Shown here: positions 1 to 7,180 of the stretch, piece by piece
Layout of the letters: the number at the start of each line of letters is the position of its first letter
Numbering within the stretch: the stretch's first letter is position 1
Assembly (NCBI GenBank): GCA_947566075.1
Contig: CANOIM010000010.1
Location: 1-64,000 of the forward strand
Direction of reading: 5' to 3'
Length of the DNA: 64,000 nt
Origin: an uncultured Eggerthellaceae bacterium
GTDB lineage: Bacteria > Actinomycetota > Coriobacteriia > Coriobacteriales > Eggerthellaceae
The notes under the pieces: model-generated
Database searches by the model: none
The model's input: only the letters and a program-made list of their open reading frames with translations
What the model was told of the DNA's origin: nothing
Made by a program: the position numbers and the translations under genes

Positions 1-167
1 TGGAGGACCTCCGGCTCGAAGGTCTCACGGATCTTCGCGATATCCTCATCAGACAGGATGGAGGCATGGGATTTCGCAGCGATCCCGTTGTCGCGAAGAC
101 GCGTGAGCATCTCCTTGCTCGTGAGCTCATATTCCTTCGCTAGTTCATGTACTCGCATTCCAGCCAT
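1..167 (-). CDS. infB: Translation initiation factor IF-2, N-terminal fragment
   Basis: The first 55 residues are visible; the gene continues beyond the left edge. It opens MAGMRVHELAKEYELTSKEM and continues with a TRLRDNGIAAKSHAS segment, the classic IF2_N helical domain of initiation factor 2, the GTPase that delivers initiator tRNA to the 30S subunit. The ATG lies directly after the ylxR stop codon (position 168), so it is the distal gene of a rimP-nusA-ylxR-infB operon, the order usual in Gram-positive bacteria. The GTPase domain lies outside the window and cannot be checked. Confidence 0.93.
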   Translation of the reverse strand, partial: MAGMRVHELAKEYELTSKEMLTRLRDNGIAAKSHASILSDEDIAKIRETFEPEVL

Positions 168-452
168 CTAGCATCCCTCGCATCCGTGAACCTCAGCGTG
201 AACCGCTTCCTTAAGATCCCTCAGTATGTCATCTTGCGTCTTCTGATCTATCTTGCAGCGCAGCGCCGCTGACAGCCGACGAGCGGAGGCAGCGGCGTCA
301 AGGCAGTCCACTGAGCACACATAGGCTCCTCGGCCCGGCCTGTTGCCCGTGCGGTCAAGGGCCACGGTGCCAAGGCTATCCCGGCAGATCCGGTACAGCA
401 CCCCTTTGGAAGCGGTCTTCCTGCACCCTATGCATGTTCTCTCGCGCTTCAA
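168..452 (-). CDS. ylxR: YlxR family RNA-binding protein (DUF448)
   Basis: 94 residues, the usual YlxR length. The family hallmarks are present: RTCIGCRK near the N-terminus and GRGAYVC at about residues 40-46, with Cys residues likely to shape the fold. YlxR/RnpM is a small RNA-binding protein encoded between nusA and infB, linked in other bacteria to RNase P modulation. The start is TTG at 452, preceded by GGAAGG about eight bases upstream. The stop abuts the infB start and nusA ends 33 bases upstream, so all are one transcript. Confidence 0.93.
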   Translation of the reverse strand: MKRERTCIGCRKTASKGVLYRICRDSLGTVALDRTGNRPGRGAYVCSVDCLDAAASARRLSAALRCKIDQKTQDDILRDLKEAVHAEVHGCEGC

Positions 453-485
453 ACGCCTACCTTCCGTCTGGACTTTCTAAACCCT

Positions 486-1724
486 CTAGCCCTCGTCGCA
501 ACCCGCGTGGACCCCGCAATAGCGGGAACCCTCTCGGGCGTGGTTGCGGCAGCGGGTGCCATCTTCGCTCACATAGATGCAGAAATCGTCATCGAAGGCC
601 TCATCGTCGTCGATCAGGCTCTCATCACCCTCCAGGGGCTCTCCCTGGAAGCTAGCGGATTTGATGTCTATGTGCCAACCCGTGAGCCGAGCAGCCAGGC
701 GAGCGTTCTGCCCTTCCTTGCCGATGGCCAAGGACAACTGGTCATCGGGCACGATGACCGTAGCGTAGTTGTTCTCTGGATCGATGGAGACATGGGATAC
801 CCGCGCCGGAGAGAGGGCGTTGGCCACGTAGGTGGCCGGGTCATCGCTCCACTGGATGACATCCACCCGCTCATTGCGCAGCTCTTCCACCACCATGCGC
901 ACCCGTGACCCCTTTGGCCCCACGCAAGCGCCCACGGGATCAAGGTTGGGCTCTCGGGAGGCCACAGCCACCTTGGAGCGAGCCCCTGGTTCCCGGGCGA
1001 TGGACTTGATCTCAACGATGCCGTCATAGATCTCAGGCACCTCTATCTCGAAGAGGCGACGGATCAGGTCAGGATGGGTGCGTGAGACGATGATGGTGGG
1101 ACGGGATTGCTCGCCCCGGGCCCGCGTCTGCTCACCCGATGGGTCTCTCACATCAATGATGAGCACCTTCAAACGCTGATTGTGACGATAATGCTCATTG
1201 GAGGGCCGCTCGTTGCGCTCAGCGGGATTGCGCTTGGTGTCATAGTGGGGCAGCTCAGCCTCAACGCCATCGCGGATCTTGATGATGGTGAAATCCTGGG
1301 TTCCCTGGAGCACCGTGCCGGTGATGAGATCCCCCACCCGGTCAGAGAATTCCTCGTAGATGGACTTGCGGGCAGCATCGCGCACGATGGAGGAGATGAC
1401 GCTCTTGGCGTTCTGGGCGGCGATGCGGCTGATGTCAGCAGGGGTCACATCCCGCTCTTCGAACTCAGAGTAGATATGCTCTTCCAGCCCCGTCTCAGGA
1501 TCTACTTGGATCTCAGGCTCTCCCACAGGGACCAGCTCATAGACGTAGATCTTGCCCGTTTGGCGGTCGATGGTCACCCGCGCGTCATGATCCAGGTCCA
1601 AGATGCGCTCATAGCTGCGCGCCAGGGAATCCTCCAAGCGCTCGATGATATAGAATTCGTCGATCTTGCGCTCATGGGCAAGCATCTGAAGCGCTTCGAT
1701 CAAGGAGTATTCTTCGTCTGCCAT
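486..1724 (-). CDS. nusA: Transcription termination/antitermination factor NusA with Cys-rich tail
   Basis: 412 residues. Order: RNA-polymerase-binding N-terminal domain (about 1-125), S1 domain (about 130-200, GDLITGTVLQG), then tandem KH domains (about 205-350; GACVGPKGSRV and LSLAIGKEGQNARL). NusA binds RNA polymerase and nascent RNA and modulates pausing, intrinsic termination and antitermination. After KH2 there is an acidic linker (DDDEAFDDD) and an unusual tail with the spacing C-x9-C-x11-C-x2-H, ending CDEG; a metal-binding knuckle is possible but not shown. Eighteen bases separate it from rimP upstream. Confidence 0.95.
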   Translation of the reverse strand: MADEEYSLIEALQMLAHERKIDEFYIIERLEDSLARSYERILDLDHDARVTIDRQTGKIYVYELVPVGEPEIQVDPETGLEEHIYSEFEERDVTPADISRIAAQNAKSVISSIVRDAARKSIYEEFSDRVGDLITGTVLQGTQDFTIIKIRDGVEAELPHYDTKRNPAERNERPSNEHYRHNQRLKVLIIDVRDPSGEQTRARGEQSRPTIIVSRTHPDLIRRLFEIEVPEIYDGIVEIKSIAREPGARSKVAVASREPNLDPVGACVGPKGSRVRMVVEELRNERVDVIQWSDDPATYVANALSPARVSHVSIDPENNYATVIVPDDQLSLAIGKEGQNARLAARLTGWHIDIKSASFQGEPLEGDESLIDDDEAFDDDFCIYVSEDGTRCRNHAREGSRYCGVHAGCDEG

Positions 1725-1742
1725 CTTTCCAAGCTCCCTTCG

Positions 1743-2207
1743 CTAGAACTCAACGGTTCCGATGATGTTCGCTTTGCTCATATCCTCCAAAGGCACGCTG
1801 ACGTCTCCGTCTTCCATGCCGATGATCACCCGATCGCCCTCAACGGACGCAAGGATGCCCGTGAAGCTCTTCCGGCCATCCAGGGCACGCACGGTCTTCA
1901 ACTTCACCTTCTGGCCCACCGCAGCCTGGAAGTGCTCCCGGGTGCGCAGTGGACGGTCTATGCCGGGAGAGGATACCTCCAGCACATAGGCGCCGGGGAA
2001 CGGGTCAAGCTCATCCATGAGCGCACCGATCCAGGCCTGGGCTTCCGTGAGCTCGTTGAAGGTCACGCCGTCTTCGGTGTCTATGTAGACACGGACCGTG
2101 GGTGATTTCTTAGCGCCGGTCACCTCCAGCGTTACCACCTCTATGCCATGATCAGCCGCCAAGGCCTCGATGGCATCCAGCAGGCTCTGTTCCTTCTGCG
2201 TGAGCAT
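1743..2207 (-). CDS. rimP: Ribosome maturation factor RimP
   Basis: 154 residues, family-typical. RimP assists 30S subunit assembly. The conserved core LEVSSPGIDRPLRT is present, followed by a C-terminal Sm-like domain with the repeated GDRVIIGMEDGDV style of strand. The ATG at 2207 follows AGGAGA. It is the first gene of the rimP-nusA-ylxR-infB operon. A hairpin plus T-tract lies 41 bases upstream and may control the operon. Confidence 0.93.
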   Translation of the reverse strand: MLTQKEQSLLDAIEALAADHGIEVVTLEVTGAKKSPTVRVYIDTEDGVTFNELTEAQAWIGALMDELDPFPGAYVLEVSSPGIDRPLRTREHFQAAVGQKVKLKTVRALDGRKSFTGILASVEGDRVIIGMEDGDVSVPLEDMSKANIIGTVEF

Positions 2208-2247
2208 GGTCTCCTCGTCTTAGCTCCCAAACCGTCCCCTATTGCAT

Positions 2248-2272
2248 AAAAAAAGCGGGTCCGGTGGCCCAC
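2248..2272 (-). terminator. Leader hairpin plus seven T upstream of rimP-nusA (possible attenuator)
   Basis: Read on the minus strand, GTGGGCC-ACC-GGACCCGC can fold into an imperfect stem immediately followed by seven T (2254-2248). It lies in the 5' leader, 41 bases before the rimP ATG, where a terminator has no upstream minus-strand gene to serve. B. subtilis controls its rimP-nusA operon through a NusA-dependent leader terminator, so the same logic is plausible. The weak stem fits a factor-dependent terminator. The plus orientation also carries TTTT, so it could be bidirectional. Confidence 0.5.
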
Positions 2273-2367
2273 TTTTCTCAAGCATTGCGAAAAGTTCAGT
2301 TGAATACGTAGCGCATGGGATATTACCATACCTGGGAGTTCAGCGCAAAGCGAAGGAAGGAAACCGC

Positions 2368-2781
2368 TTGAAGAAGCTCATCGCACAGCTCATGAAATTC
2401 GGTGTGGTAGGGGTCATCGCCTTCATCATAGACTATGGGCTCATGGTGCTCTTGACCGAGGCGTTCGGCGTGAACTACCTGATAAGCGCCACTATCTCCT
2501 TCGCCGTTTCGGTTACGTTCAATTACTTCGCATCCATGCGCTACGTCTTCCGCCACAAGGAGGGCATGTCGAAGCGGCGCGAGTTCGTCATCTTCGTGGT
2601 GCTCTCAGTGATCGGGCTCCTCATCAATGACCTCATCATGTGGCTGGGCACGGGCTTGGGAGGCATCAGCTATCTCATCACCAAGATCGTGGCCACCATC
2701 GTCGTGATGATCTGGAACTTCGTCACCCGGAAGAAGTTCTTGGATGCCGGTGACGAACCAGTGCTCGACGATCTGGAATGA
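2368..2781 (+). CDS. GtrA family membrane protein
   Basis: 137 residues with four hydrophobic segments separated by short charged loops, the GtrA/DPMS1-like architecture. The first helix carries KFGVVGVIAFIIDYG, which matches the family start closely, and the tail NFVTRKKFL matches its end. GtrA proteins are thought to help flip undecaprenyl-linked sugars across the membrane for cell-wall or O-antigen glycosylation. I chose the TTG at 2368, behind GAAGGAAGG, because the open frame upstream has no family similarity. No glycosyltransferase partner is adjacent. Confidence 0.82.
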   Translation: MKKLIAQLMKFGVVGVIAFIIDYGLMVLLTEAFGVNYLISATISFAVSVTFNYFASMRYVFRHKEGMSKRREFVIFVVLSVIGLLINDLIMWLGTGLGGISYLITKIVATIVVMIWNFVTRKKFLDAGDEPVLDDLE

Positions 2782-2807
2782 CCGCTCATCCGAAGCGTTG
2801 GCGCTCT

Positions 2808-2911
2808 CAGAGGAGCCGATCCGGTGCGGATAGGGTTCCATAGGTATATCCGATGGCCTGCTCTACGAATAACCCATAGGCTCCTCTGTTGCACCCAAGA
2901 GCTCCTTGGTG
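2808..2911 (+). promoter_or_regulatory. Structured leader upstream of the paaK-like operon
   Basis: A perfect 10-bp helix (2808-2817 with 2879-2888) encloses a small hairpin (2819-2831) and a second helix (GGGTT 2833-2837 with AACCC 2871-2875), giving a branched fold. A terminator-like hairpin follows (2892-2911, CACCCAAG/CTTGGTG) with only TTT behind it. AGGAGC at 2811-2816 can pair with GCTCCT either at 2880-2885 or at 2901-2906, so two mutually exclusive folds are possible. It may be an attenuator or riboswitch, or simply the gtrA terminator. It matches no riboswitch class I know. Confidence 0.4.
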
Positions 2912-2961
2912 TTTCATAGATAGGCGCACGTGAACCAAGATCGAAAGGCAACAGTTTTCCC

Positions 2962-4302
2962 ATGACACACAAGAACATCCCCTACGATCAGGAGTACTAT
3001 GACCCTGAGATAGAATGCATGCCCCGCCCAGAGCTGGAGCAGATGCAGCTAGAGCGCCTCAAGGCCATGCTCGCTTACGCCTATGAGCATACGGTCTACT
3101 ACAAGCGCTCCTTCGATGAGGCGGGCGTGAAGCCTGAGGATGTGCAGACGCTGGCTGATATCCAGAAGCTGCCCTTCATCGACAAGAAGACCGAACGAGA
3201 CACCCAGCATGTGGGGAGCTTCTTCGGCGAGATGTGCTCAGTGCCTGAAGAAGACGTGGTGTTCATGGCCACCTCATCCGGGTCCACCGGCGTCCCCACG
3301 GTGAGCCCCTTCACCCAAGAGGACTTCGACCTGTGGCAAGACACCGAGGCGCGGCTGTTCTGGCAGGCGGGCATGCGGCCGAACGACCGCTACGTCCATG
3401 GGCTCAACTTCGCCCTCTACGTGGGCGGCCCAGATGTCATCGGCGCTCAGCGCCTGGGCGCCCTGGCCATCTGGGTGGGTGCGGTGCCCTCTGACCGCCT
3501 GCTGTTCGTGCTGAAGCAATACCAGCCTACCGTCATCTGGACTTCCCCCTCCTATGCGTGGCAGCTGGGAGAGAAGGCGAAGGAGAAGGGCTTCGATCCG
3601 AAGACGGATTTCTCCATCCACACCATCATCGTAGCGGGTGAGCCGGGCGGCTCCATTCCCTCCACCCGGGCTGCCATCGAAGAGCTCTGGGGAGCCAAGG
3701 TGGTGGATTTCTTCGGGCTCTCAGACATCTACGGCGCCTGCGCCGCCGCCTGCGAGGCTCGGGATGGGCTGCACATCGTGGAGGACCAGATCCTGGTGGA
3801 GACGGTGGATCCCGCCACGGGCGAGGTCTTGGAGCCCGGAAAGCTGGGAGAGCTGGTCTACACCACCCTCATGAAGAAGGCGCGTCCCATGATCCGCTTC
3901 CGCACGGGGGACATAGGCTATGTCTCCACTGAGAAGTGCACCTGCGGCCGTACGCTGGCACGCATCCATATCACCGGCCGCAAGGACGAGATGTTCATCG
4001 TGGGCGCGGTGAACGTCTTCCCCACAGACATAGAATACGTGGTGCGGGCCGAGAAGGGCCTCACGGGCGAATACTCCATCCGCGTCTACACCGAGAACTT
4101 CACCACTCGCTATGAGGTGTCCGTTGAGCGTGCCCAAGGGTCTGAGGAGCCCTACGATGAGGTCTCCAAGCGCATCGAGAATGCCCTCAAGACCCATACC
4201 GGCGTGCGCCCGGCGAAGGTGATCGTCTACGACGCCGGGAAGCTGGGCACCTCCAGCGAGCATAAGGCATCCCGCTTCATCGATGAAAGGACGGAAAAGT
4301 GA
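2962..4302 (+). CDS. paaK: Phenylacetate-CoA ligase-like adenylate-forming enzyme
   Basis: 446 residues, normal for PaaK. ANL-superfamily motifs are present: the P-loop TSSGSTGVPT (about residue 110), FFGLSDIYG, FRTGDIGY, the hinge GRKDEMF and the C-terminal domain beginning VGAVNVFPTDIEY. Such enzymes convert an aryl acid, ATP and CoA to the aryl-CoA thioester in the cytoplasm. In gut anaerobes PaaK-like proteins often act on aromatic acids, but substrate cannot be read from sequence. No paa ring-oxidation genes are nearby. The next gene overlaps its stop by one base. Confidence 0.85.
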   Translation: MTHKNIPYDQEYYDPEIECMPRPELEQMQLERLKAMLAYAYEHTVYYKRSFDEAGVKPEDVQTLADIQKLPFIDKKTERDTQHVGSFFGEMCSVPEEDVVFMATSSGSTGVPTVSPFTQEDFDLWQDTEARLFWQAGMRPNDRYVHGLNFALYVGGPDVIGAQRLGALAIWVGAVPSDRLLFVLKQYQPTVIWTSPSYAWQLGEKAKEKGFDPKTDFSIHTIIVAGEPGGSIPSTRAAIEELWGAKVVDFFGLSDIYGACAAACEARDGLHIVEDQILVETVDPATGEVLEPGKLGELVYTTLMKKARPMIRFRTGDIGYVSTEKCTCGRTLARIHITGRKDEMFIVGAVNVFPTDIEYVVRAEKGLTGEYSIRVYTENFTTRYEVSVERAQGSEEPYDEVSKRIENALKTHTGVRPAKVIVYDAGKLGTSSEHKASRFIDERTEK

Positions 4303-4955
4303 TGACGAAGGCATTCTCGGTTTCCGGACAGCACTATCTCTTCGATGTGCAGACCTTCGCCCAGGTGGTGCTGGCCACCGGCGGTGACGAGTTCCACTAC
4401 CAGCTGTTCGACCGCACCACCCAAGGAGTGATGGAGGACGTGATCGCGGGCCGCTCAGGCCTGGGCGTCTTGGTGAAGACCACCGAGAACGCCACTGAGC
4501 TAGAAGCCGAATTGGAGGCTGCAGGGCTGGAATTCCACTTCTTGAGCGAAAGCGCTCCGCGCATCGCCCTGCCCGCCAGCCACCCCATGGTGAATGCCGA
4601 TGAGCTCACCCTGGAGGCCATGGCTGACTACCCCTATATCTACTTCTACCAAGGCGAAGACGCACCCGTGCATTTGCATGAGGAGGCCCTAGCGGCCATC
4701 CCGCGATCCAAGGCCATCGCCTGCACTGACCGGGCCAGCCTCTCTGAGCTGATCGTGGCGCTGAATGGCTATACCGTGACCAGCGGCATCCTGGTGGGCA
4801 TCTCTGATGGGTCGCTTCTGAAGACGGTGCCGCTCAAGACGGACGTGAGGCTGCAGCTGGGCTATATCACCCGTAAGGGAGCTCAGCTGGATGCCATGGA
4901 AGCGCGCTTCGTGGAGAAGCTGGCCCAGAACCTAGAGCGCTACGCCCGGTTCTAG
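4302..4955 (+). CDS. Stand-alone LysR-type effector-binding domain, no HTH
   Basis: 217 residues from the ATG at 4302, which overlaps the upstream stop (TGATG); a GTG at 4299 is also possible. The whole protein resembles the periplasmic-binding-like effector domain of LysR regulators: it opens FSVSGQHYLFDVQTF where LysR domains begin after the linker, and contains LGVLVKTTEN, ALPASHPMVNADELTL and a C-terminal helix. The roughly 90-residue winged helix-turn-helix is absent, and the upstream space is filled by the ligase gene, so this is not a mis-called start. It may bind the aryl substrate or product, or modulate another regulator. Function unproven. Confidence 0.8.
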   Translation: MTKAFSVSGQHYLFDVQTFAQVVLATGGDEFHYQLFDRTTQGVMEDVIAGRSGLGVLVKTTENATELEAELEAAGLEFHFLSESAPRIALPASHPMVNADELTLEAMADYPYIYFYQGEDAPVHLHEEALAAIPRSKAIACTDRASLSELIVALNGYTVTSGILVGISDGSLLKTVPLKTDVRLQLGYITRKGAQLDAMEARFVEKLAQNLERYARF

Positions 4956-4968
4956 GCCCCGCTTCGCC

Positions 4969-6489
4969 CTAGTGTTTGTCTGACAACAGGCGGTTCAACG
5001 CGTTCAGATAGGCCTTCGTGGAGGATACGATGATATCCCCATCGGCTCCGCGGCCGGTGTAGATATCCCCGTTGGCCGCCTTCACCCGCACTGTCACCTC
5101 ACCCAAGGCGTCTATGCCCCGGGTGACGGACTGAACGGAATACTCCATGAGGTCATTCTGGCAACCGACGACCTGGTCCACGGCCTTGTAGACCGCATCC
5201 ACCGGACCGGTGCCCCAATCGCAGACGGTGATGAGGTCCCCTTCGGGGCCGCGCACCGTGAGGGTGGCTGTAGGCTTCAACGGGAAGCCACAGCTGATCT
5301 GGACGCTCTCCAGGCTATAGAGCGCATCGGCCTGGCGGTCACGTTCGTTGACCAGGCTCTCCAGGTCCTCGTCGTAGACTTCCTTCTTCTTGTCAGCCAA
5401 GTTGAGGAACGCCTCGTAGATCTCATCCAATTTCTGGGGCTCGAATTCGTAGCCCAGCTCCTCAAGCCTGTGCTTGAGGGCCGCGTGGCCCGAGCGAGCC
5501 GTGAGCACGATCTGACTGGATCCGGCTCCCACATCCGCCGGGTCGATGATCTCATAGGTGTCGCGCTTCTTGAGCACGCCATCCTGATGGATGCCGGATG
5601 AATGGGCGAAGGCGTTCGCCCCTACGATGGATTTGTTCGCCTGGACGCTCATGCCCGTGATAGAGGACACCAGACGGGACGCCTTCACGAATTCACGGGT
5701 ATTCACGTCCGTGTGAGCGTCCAATTCCTCCCCGTGCATCTTGATGGCCATGACCACTTCCTCCATGGCCGTGTTCCCAGCCCGCTCCCCCAGGCCGTTG
5801 ATGGTGCATTCGATCTGACGAGCCCCGTTGGCAACGCCTGCCAAGGCCAAAGCCGTAGCCATCCCTAGGTCATTGTGACAGTGAACGGCGATGGTCACGT
5901 CTTCTATGCCGCGGACGTTATCTACCAGGTACTTGATGCGGCGACCGAACTCCTCCGGCAGAGAATAGCCCGTGGTGTCAGGGATGTTCACCACCGTGGC
6001 CCCTGCATCTACCACTGCCTGGATGACGCGCACCAGGAAGTCGTAGTCAGAACGGCCAGCGTCTTCGGCGTAGAACTGCACATCATCCACGTAGCGCTTA
6101 GCGCACTGGACGCACTCCACAGCCCGCTTGACGCATTCATCCTGAGTGATGCGCAACTTGTCACGCAGATGGCTCTCCGACACGCCTATCCCCGTATGGA
6201 TGCGCGGACGCTTCGCGAACTTGAGCGCATCGGCGGCGCAGAGGATGTCCTTCTCTATGGCTCGGGTGAGGGCGCAGACCACCGCGTCGTAGCCCACCAG
6301 TTGGGATATCTTCCGAACGCTCTCGAAATCACCGGGGCTTGAGATGGGGAACCCGGCTTCGATGACATCCACGTTCATGCGCAGGAGCTCACGGGTGATG
6401 ACCAGCTTCTCTTCCGTATTCATGGAAGCGCCCGGAGATTGCTCCCCATCGCGCAAGGTGGTGTCGAAGATGTCTATCTTCCGTGTCAT
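4969..6489 (-). CDS. leuA: 2-isopropylmalate synthase
   Basis: 506 residues. Condenses acetyl-CoA with 2-oxoisovalerate in the first committed step of leucine synthesis. The catalytic barrel begins FDTTLRDGEQSPG and contains the metal-binding HCHNDLG; the C-terminal regulatory domain, which binds leucine in characterised enzymes, ends near residue 506. The ATG at 6489 follows GAAAGGACCC; an in-frame TTG 18 bases upstream would swallow that ribosome site. It is transcribed alone from its own promoter; leuB and leuCD are not in the window. Confidence 0.95.
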   Translation of the reverse strand: MTRKIDIFDTTLRDGEQSPGASMNTEEKLVITRELLRMNVDVIEAGFPISSPGDFESVRKISQLVGYDAVVCALTRAIEKDILCAADALKFAKRPRIHTGIGVSESHLRDKLRITQDECVKRAVECVQCAKRYVDDVQFYAEDAGRSDYDFLVRVIQAVVDAGATVVNIPDTTGYSLPEEFGRRIKYLVDNVRGIEDVTIAVHCHNDLGMATALALAGVANGARQIECTINGLGERAGNTAMEEVVMAIKMHGEELDAHTDVNTREFVKASRLVSSITGMSVQANKSIVGANAFAHSSGIHQDGVLKKRDTYEIIDPADVGAGSSQIVLTARSGHAALKHRLEELGYEFEPQKLDEIYEAFLNLADKKKEVYDEDLESLVNERDRQADALYSLESVQISCGFPLKPTATLTVRGPEGDLITVCDWGTGPVDAVYKAVDQVVGCQNDLMEYSVQSVTRGIDALGEVTVRVKAANGDIYTGRGADGDIIVSSTKAYLNALNRLLSDKH

Positions 6490-6527
6490 CCTGGGTCCTT
6501 TCGCCAAGCTGGAGATGATGGCTCCCT

Positions 6528-6556
6528 GTTATACGTCAAGGAAAGCGCCCCTGCAA
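6528..6556 (-). promoter_or_regulatory. leuA promoter
   Basis: On the minus strand TTGCAG (6556-6551), a 17-base spacer and TATAAC (6533-6528) give a near-consensus sigma-70-type promoter. The predicted start near 6521 leaves a leader of about 32 bases, too short for a T-box or leader-peptide attenuator. Confidence 0.65.
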
Positions 6557-6642
6557 GAGGGAAATCCAGATGAACGGCGTAGAGCTTGCAATGTCCTCAT
6601 CGACGAGCGCGATGGCCTCACGGACAGCGAGCATCCCCTCGG

Positions 6643-6863
6643 AACCCGCGGACAGGAACGAGTTCCTGTCCCTACGGCCAACCTGCATCTTCATCCGTAG
6701 GTGCTGGCTTGCCAGCACGACGCCTTTGCCCTTCGCCGCCGCGGCCAAGAGCAACAACCCAGGATATGGGCGCGAAGCGCCCACTATTCACCCGGATGGG
6801 GCATCAACCCGAACGCGGAGCGATACCCACGCCGAAGGCGTGAATAAAAGCAGAGGGGGACGC
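6643..6863 (+). repeat. Structured dispersed repeat, copy 1, main block
   Basis: About 220 bases closely similar to 54919-55158. It contains several perfect short hairpins: GGACAGGAAC/GTTCCTGTCC (6650-6671), GTGCTGGC/GCCAGCAC (6701-6718), GGGCGC/GCGCCC (6768-6782) and CACGCC/GGCGTG. The first hairpin differs from copy 2 by a paired A-T to G-C change, so the pairing is preserved. A stretch near 6784-6863 is almost identical in both copies. No gene is recognisable. Confidence 0.8.
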
Positions 6864-6960
6864 GATGAGCGTCCCCCGATACACTTGGCGGCCGCGATAA
6901 GCGGACGCCCGCAGTGATGATGCGGGCCCGCAGGGTCTCATCAACAGTGCGGCTGGTTTT
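6848..6960 (-). ncRNA. Possible small RNA ending in an intrinsic terminator
   Basis: On the minus strand a TATAAC box (6971-6966, poor -35) could start a transcript near 6959. It would end at a perfect hairpin GGGGGACGC/GCGTCCCCC (6877-6855) followed by TCTGCTTTTATT. The 110 bases between are GC-rich and self-complementary (for example TGCGGGCCCGCA). No open frame with family similarity is present. The hairpin has no other obvious upstream gene to terminate, except read-through from serA. Confidence 0.3.
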
Positions 6961-6985
6961 TAGTTGTTATAGAAGAGGCATTCGA

Positions 6986-7047
6986 GAATGAAGGGGAGGG
7001 TGGAGAGAAGGCTGCGAAGCTTCTGAACGGAACCCTCCCCTTCATTC
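6986..7047. repeat. Perfect 16-bp inverted repeat
   Basis: GAATGAAGGGGAGGGT (6986-7001) and its exact complement (7032-7047) are separated by 30 bases that are themselves partly palindromic (AGAAG...CTTCT). It lies between the two blocks of repeat copy 1 and has no counterpart in copy 2. It could be a terminator for read-through from serA or a separate small element. Confidence 0.6.
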
Positions 7048-7060
7048 GATGCAGATAGGG

Positions 7061-7120
7061 GTTACGACGTTAGAGCCCGCGAATGCGGGCGAGAATCAAG
7101 GAGTGAGCGAAGCGAACGAC
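7061..7120 (+). repeat. Structured dispersed repeat, copy 1, right block
   Basis: Closely similar to 55249-55309. It carries the hairpin GCCCGC-GAAT-GCGGGC and ends in GAGTGAGCGAAGCGAACGAC. In both copies the block stops exactly where a strong hairpin downstream of a minus-strand operon (serA here, ffh there) begins. Confidence 0.75.
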
Positions 7121-7151
7121 GGGCATGCCCAAGATCTTGGGCATGCCCGTC
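7118..7151 (-). terminator. 34-bp perfect palindrome downstream of serA
   Basis: A perfect 34-base palindrome (17-bp arms, central AAGATCTT) lies 30 bases beyond the serA stop. On the minus strand it is followed by GTTCGCTTCGC, without a T-run; on the plus strand by ACTTTTCC. It most likely ends the serC-serA transcript and blocks antisense reading. Confidence 0.6.
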
Positions 7152-7180
7152 ACTTTTCCGCGAAGCGGAATCCATGACAT

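Noticed and set aside
1107..2105. Plus-strand open frame of about 330 codons
   Set aside because: Antisense to nusA and rimP, which have unambiguous motifs.
6490..6970. T-box or leader-peptide attenuator for leuA
   Set aside because: No antiterminator TGGNACC motif and no run of Leu codons (only an MPLL stretch near 6980); leuA has its own promoter 32 bases before its start region.
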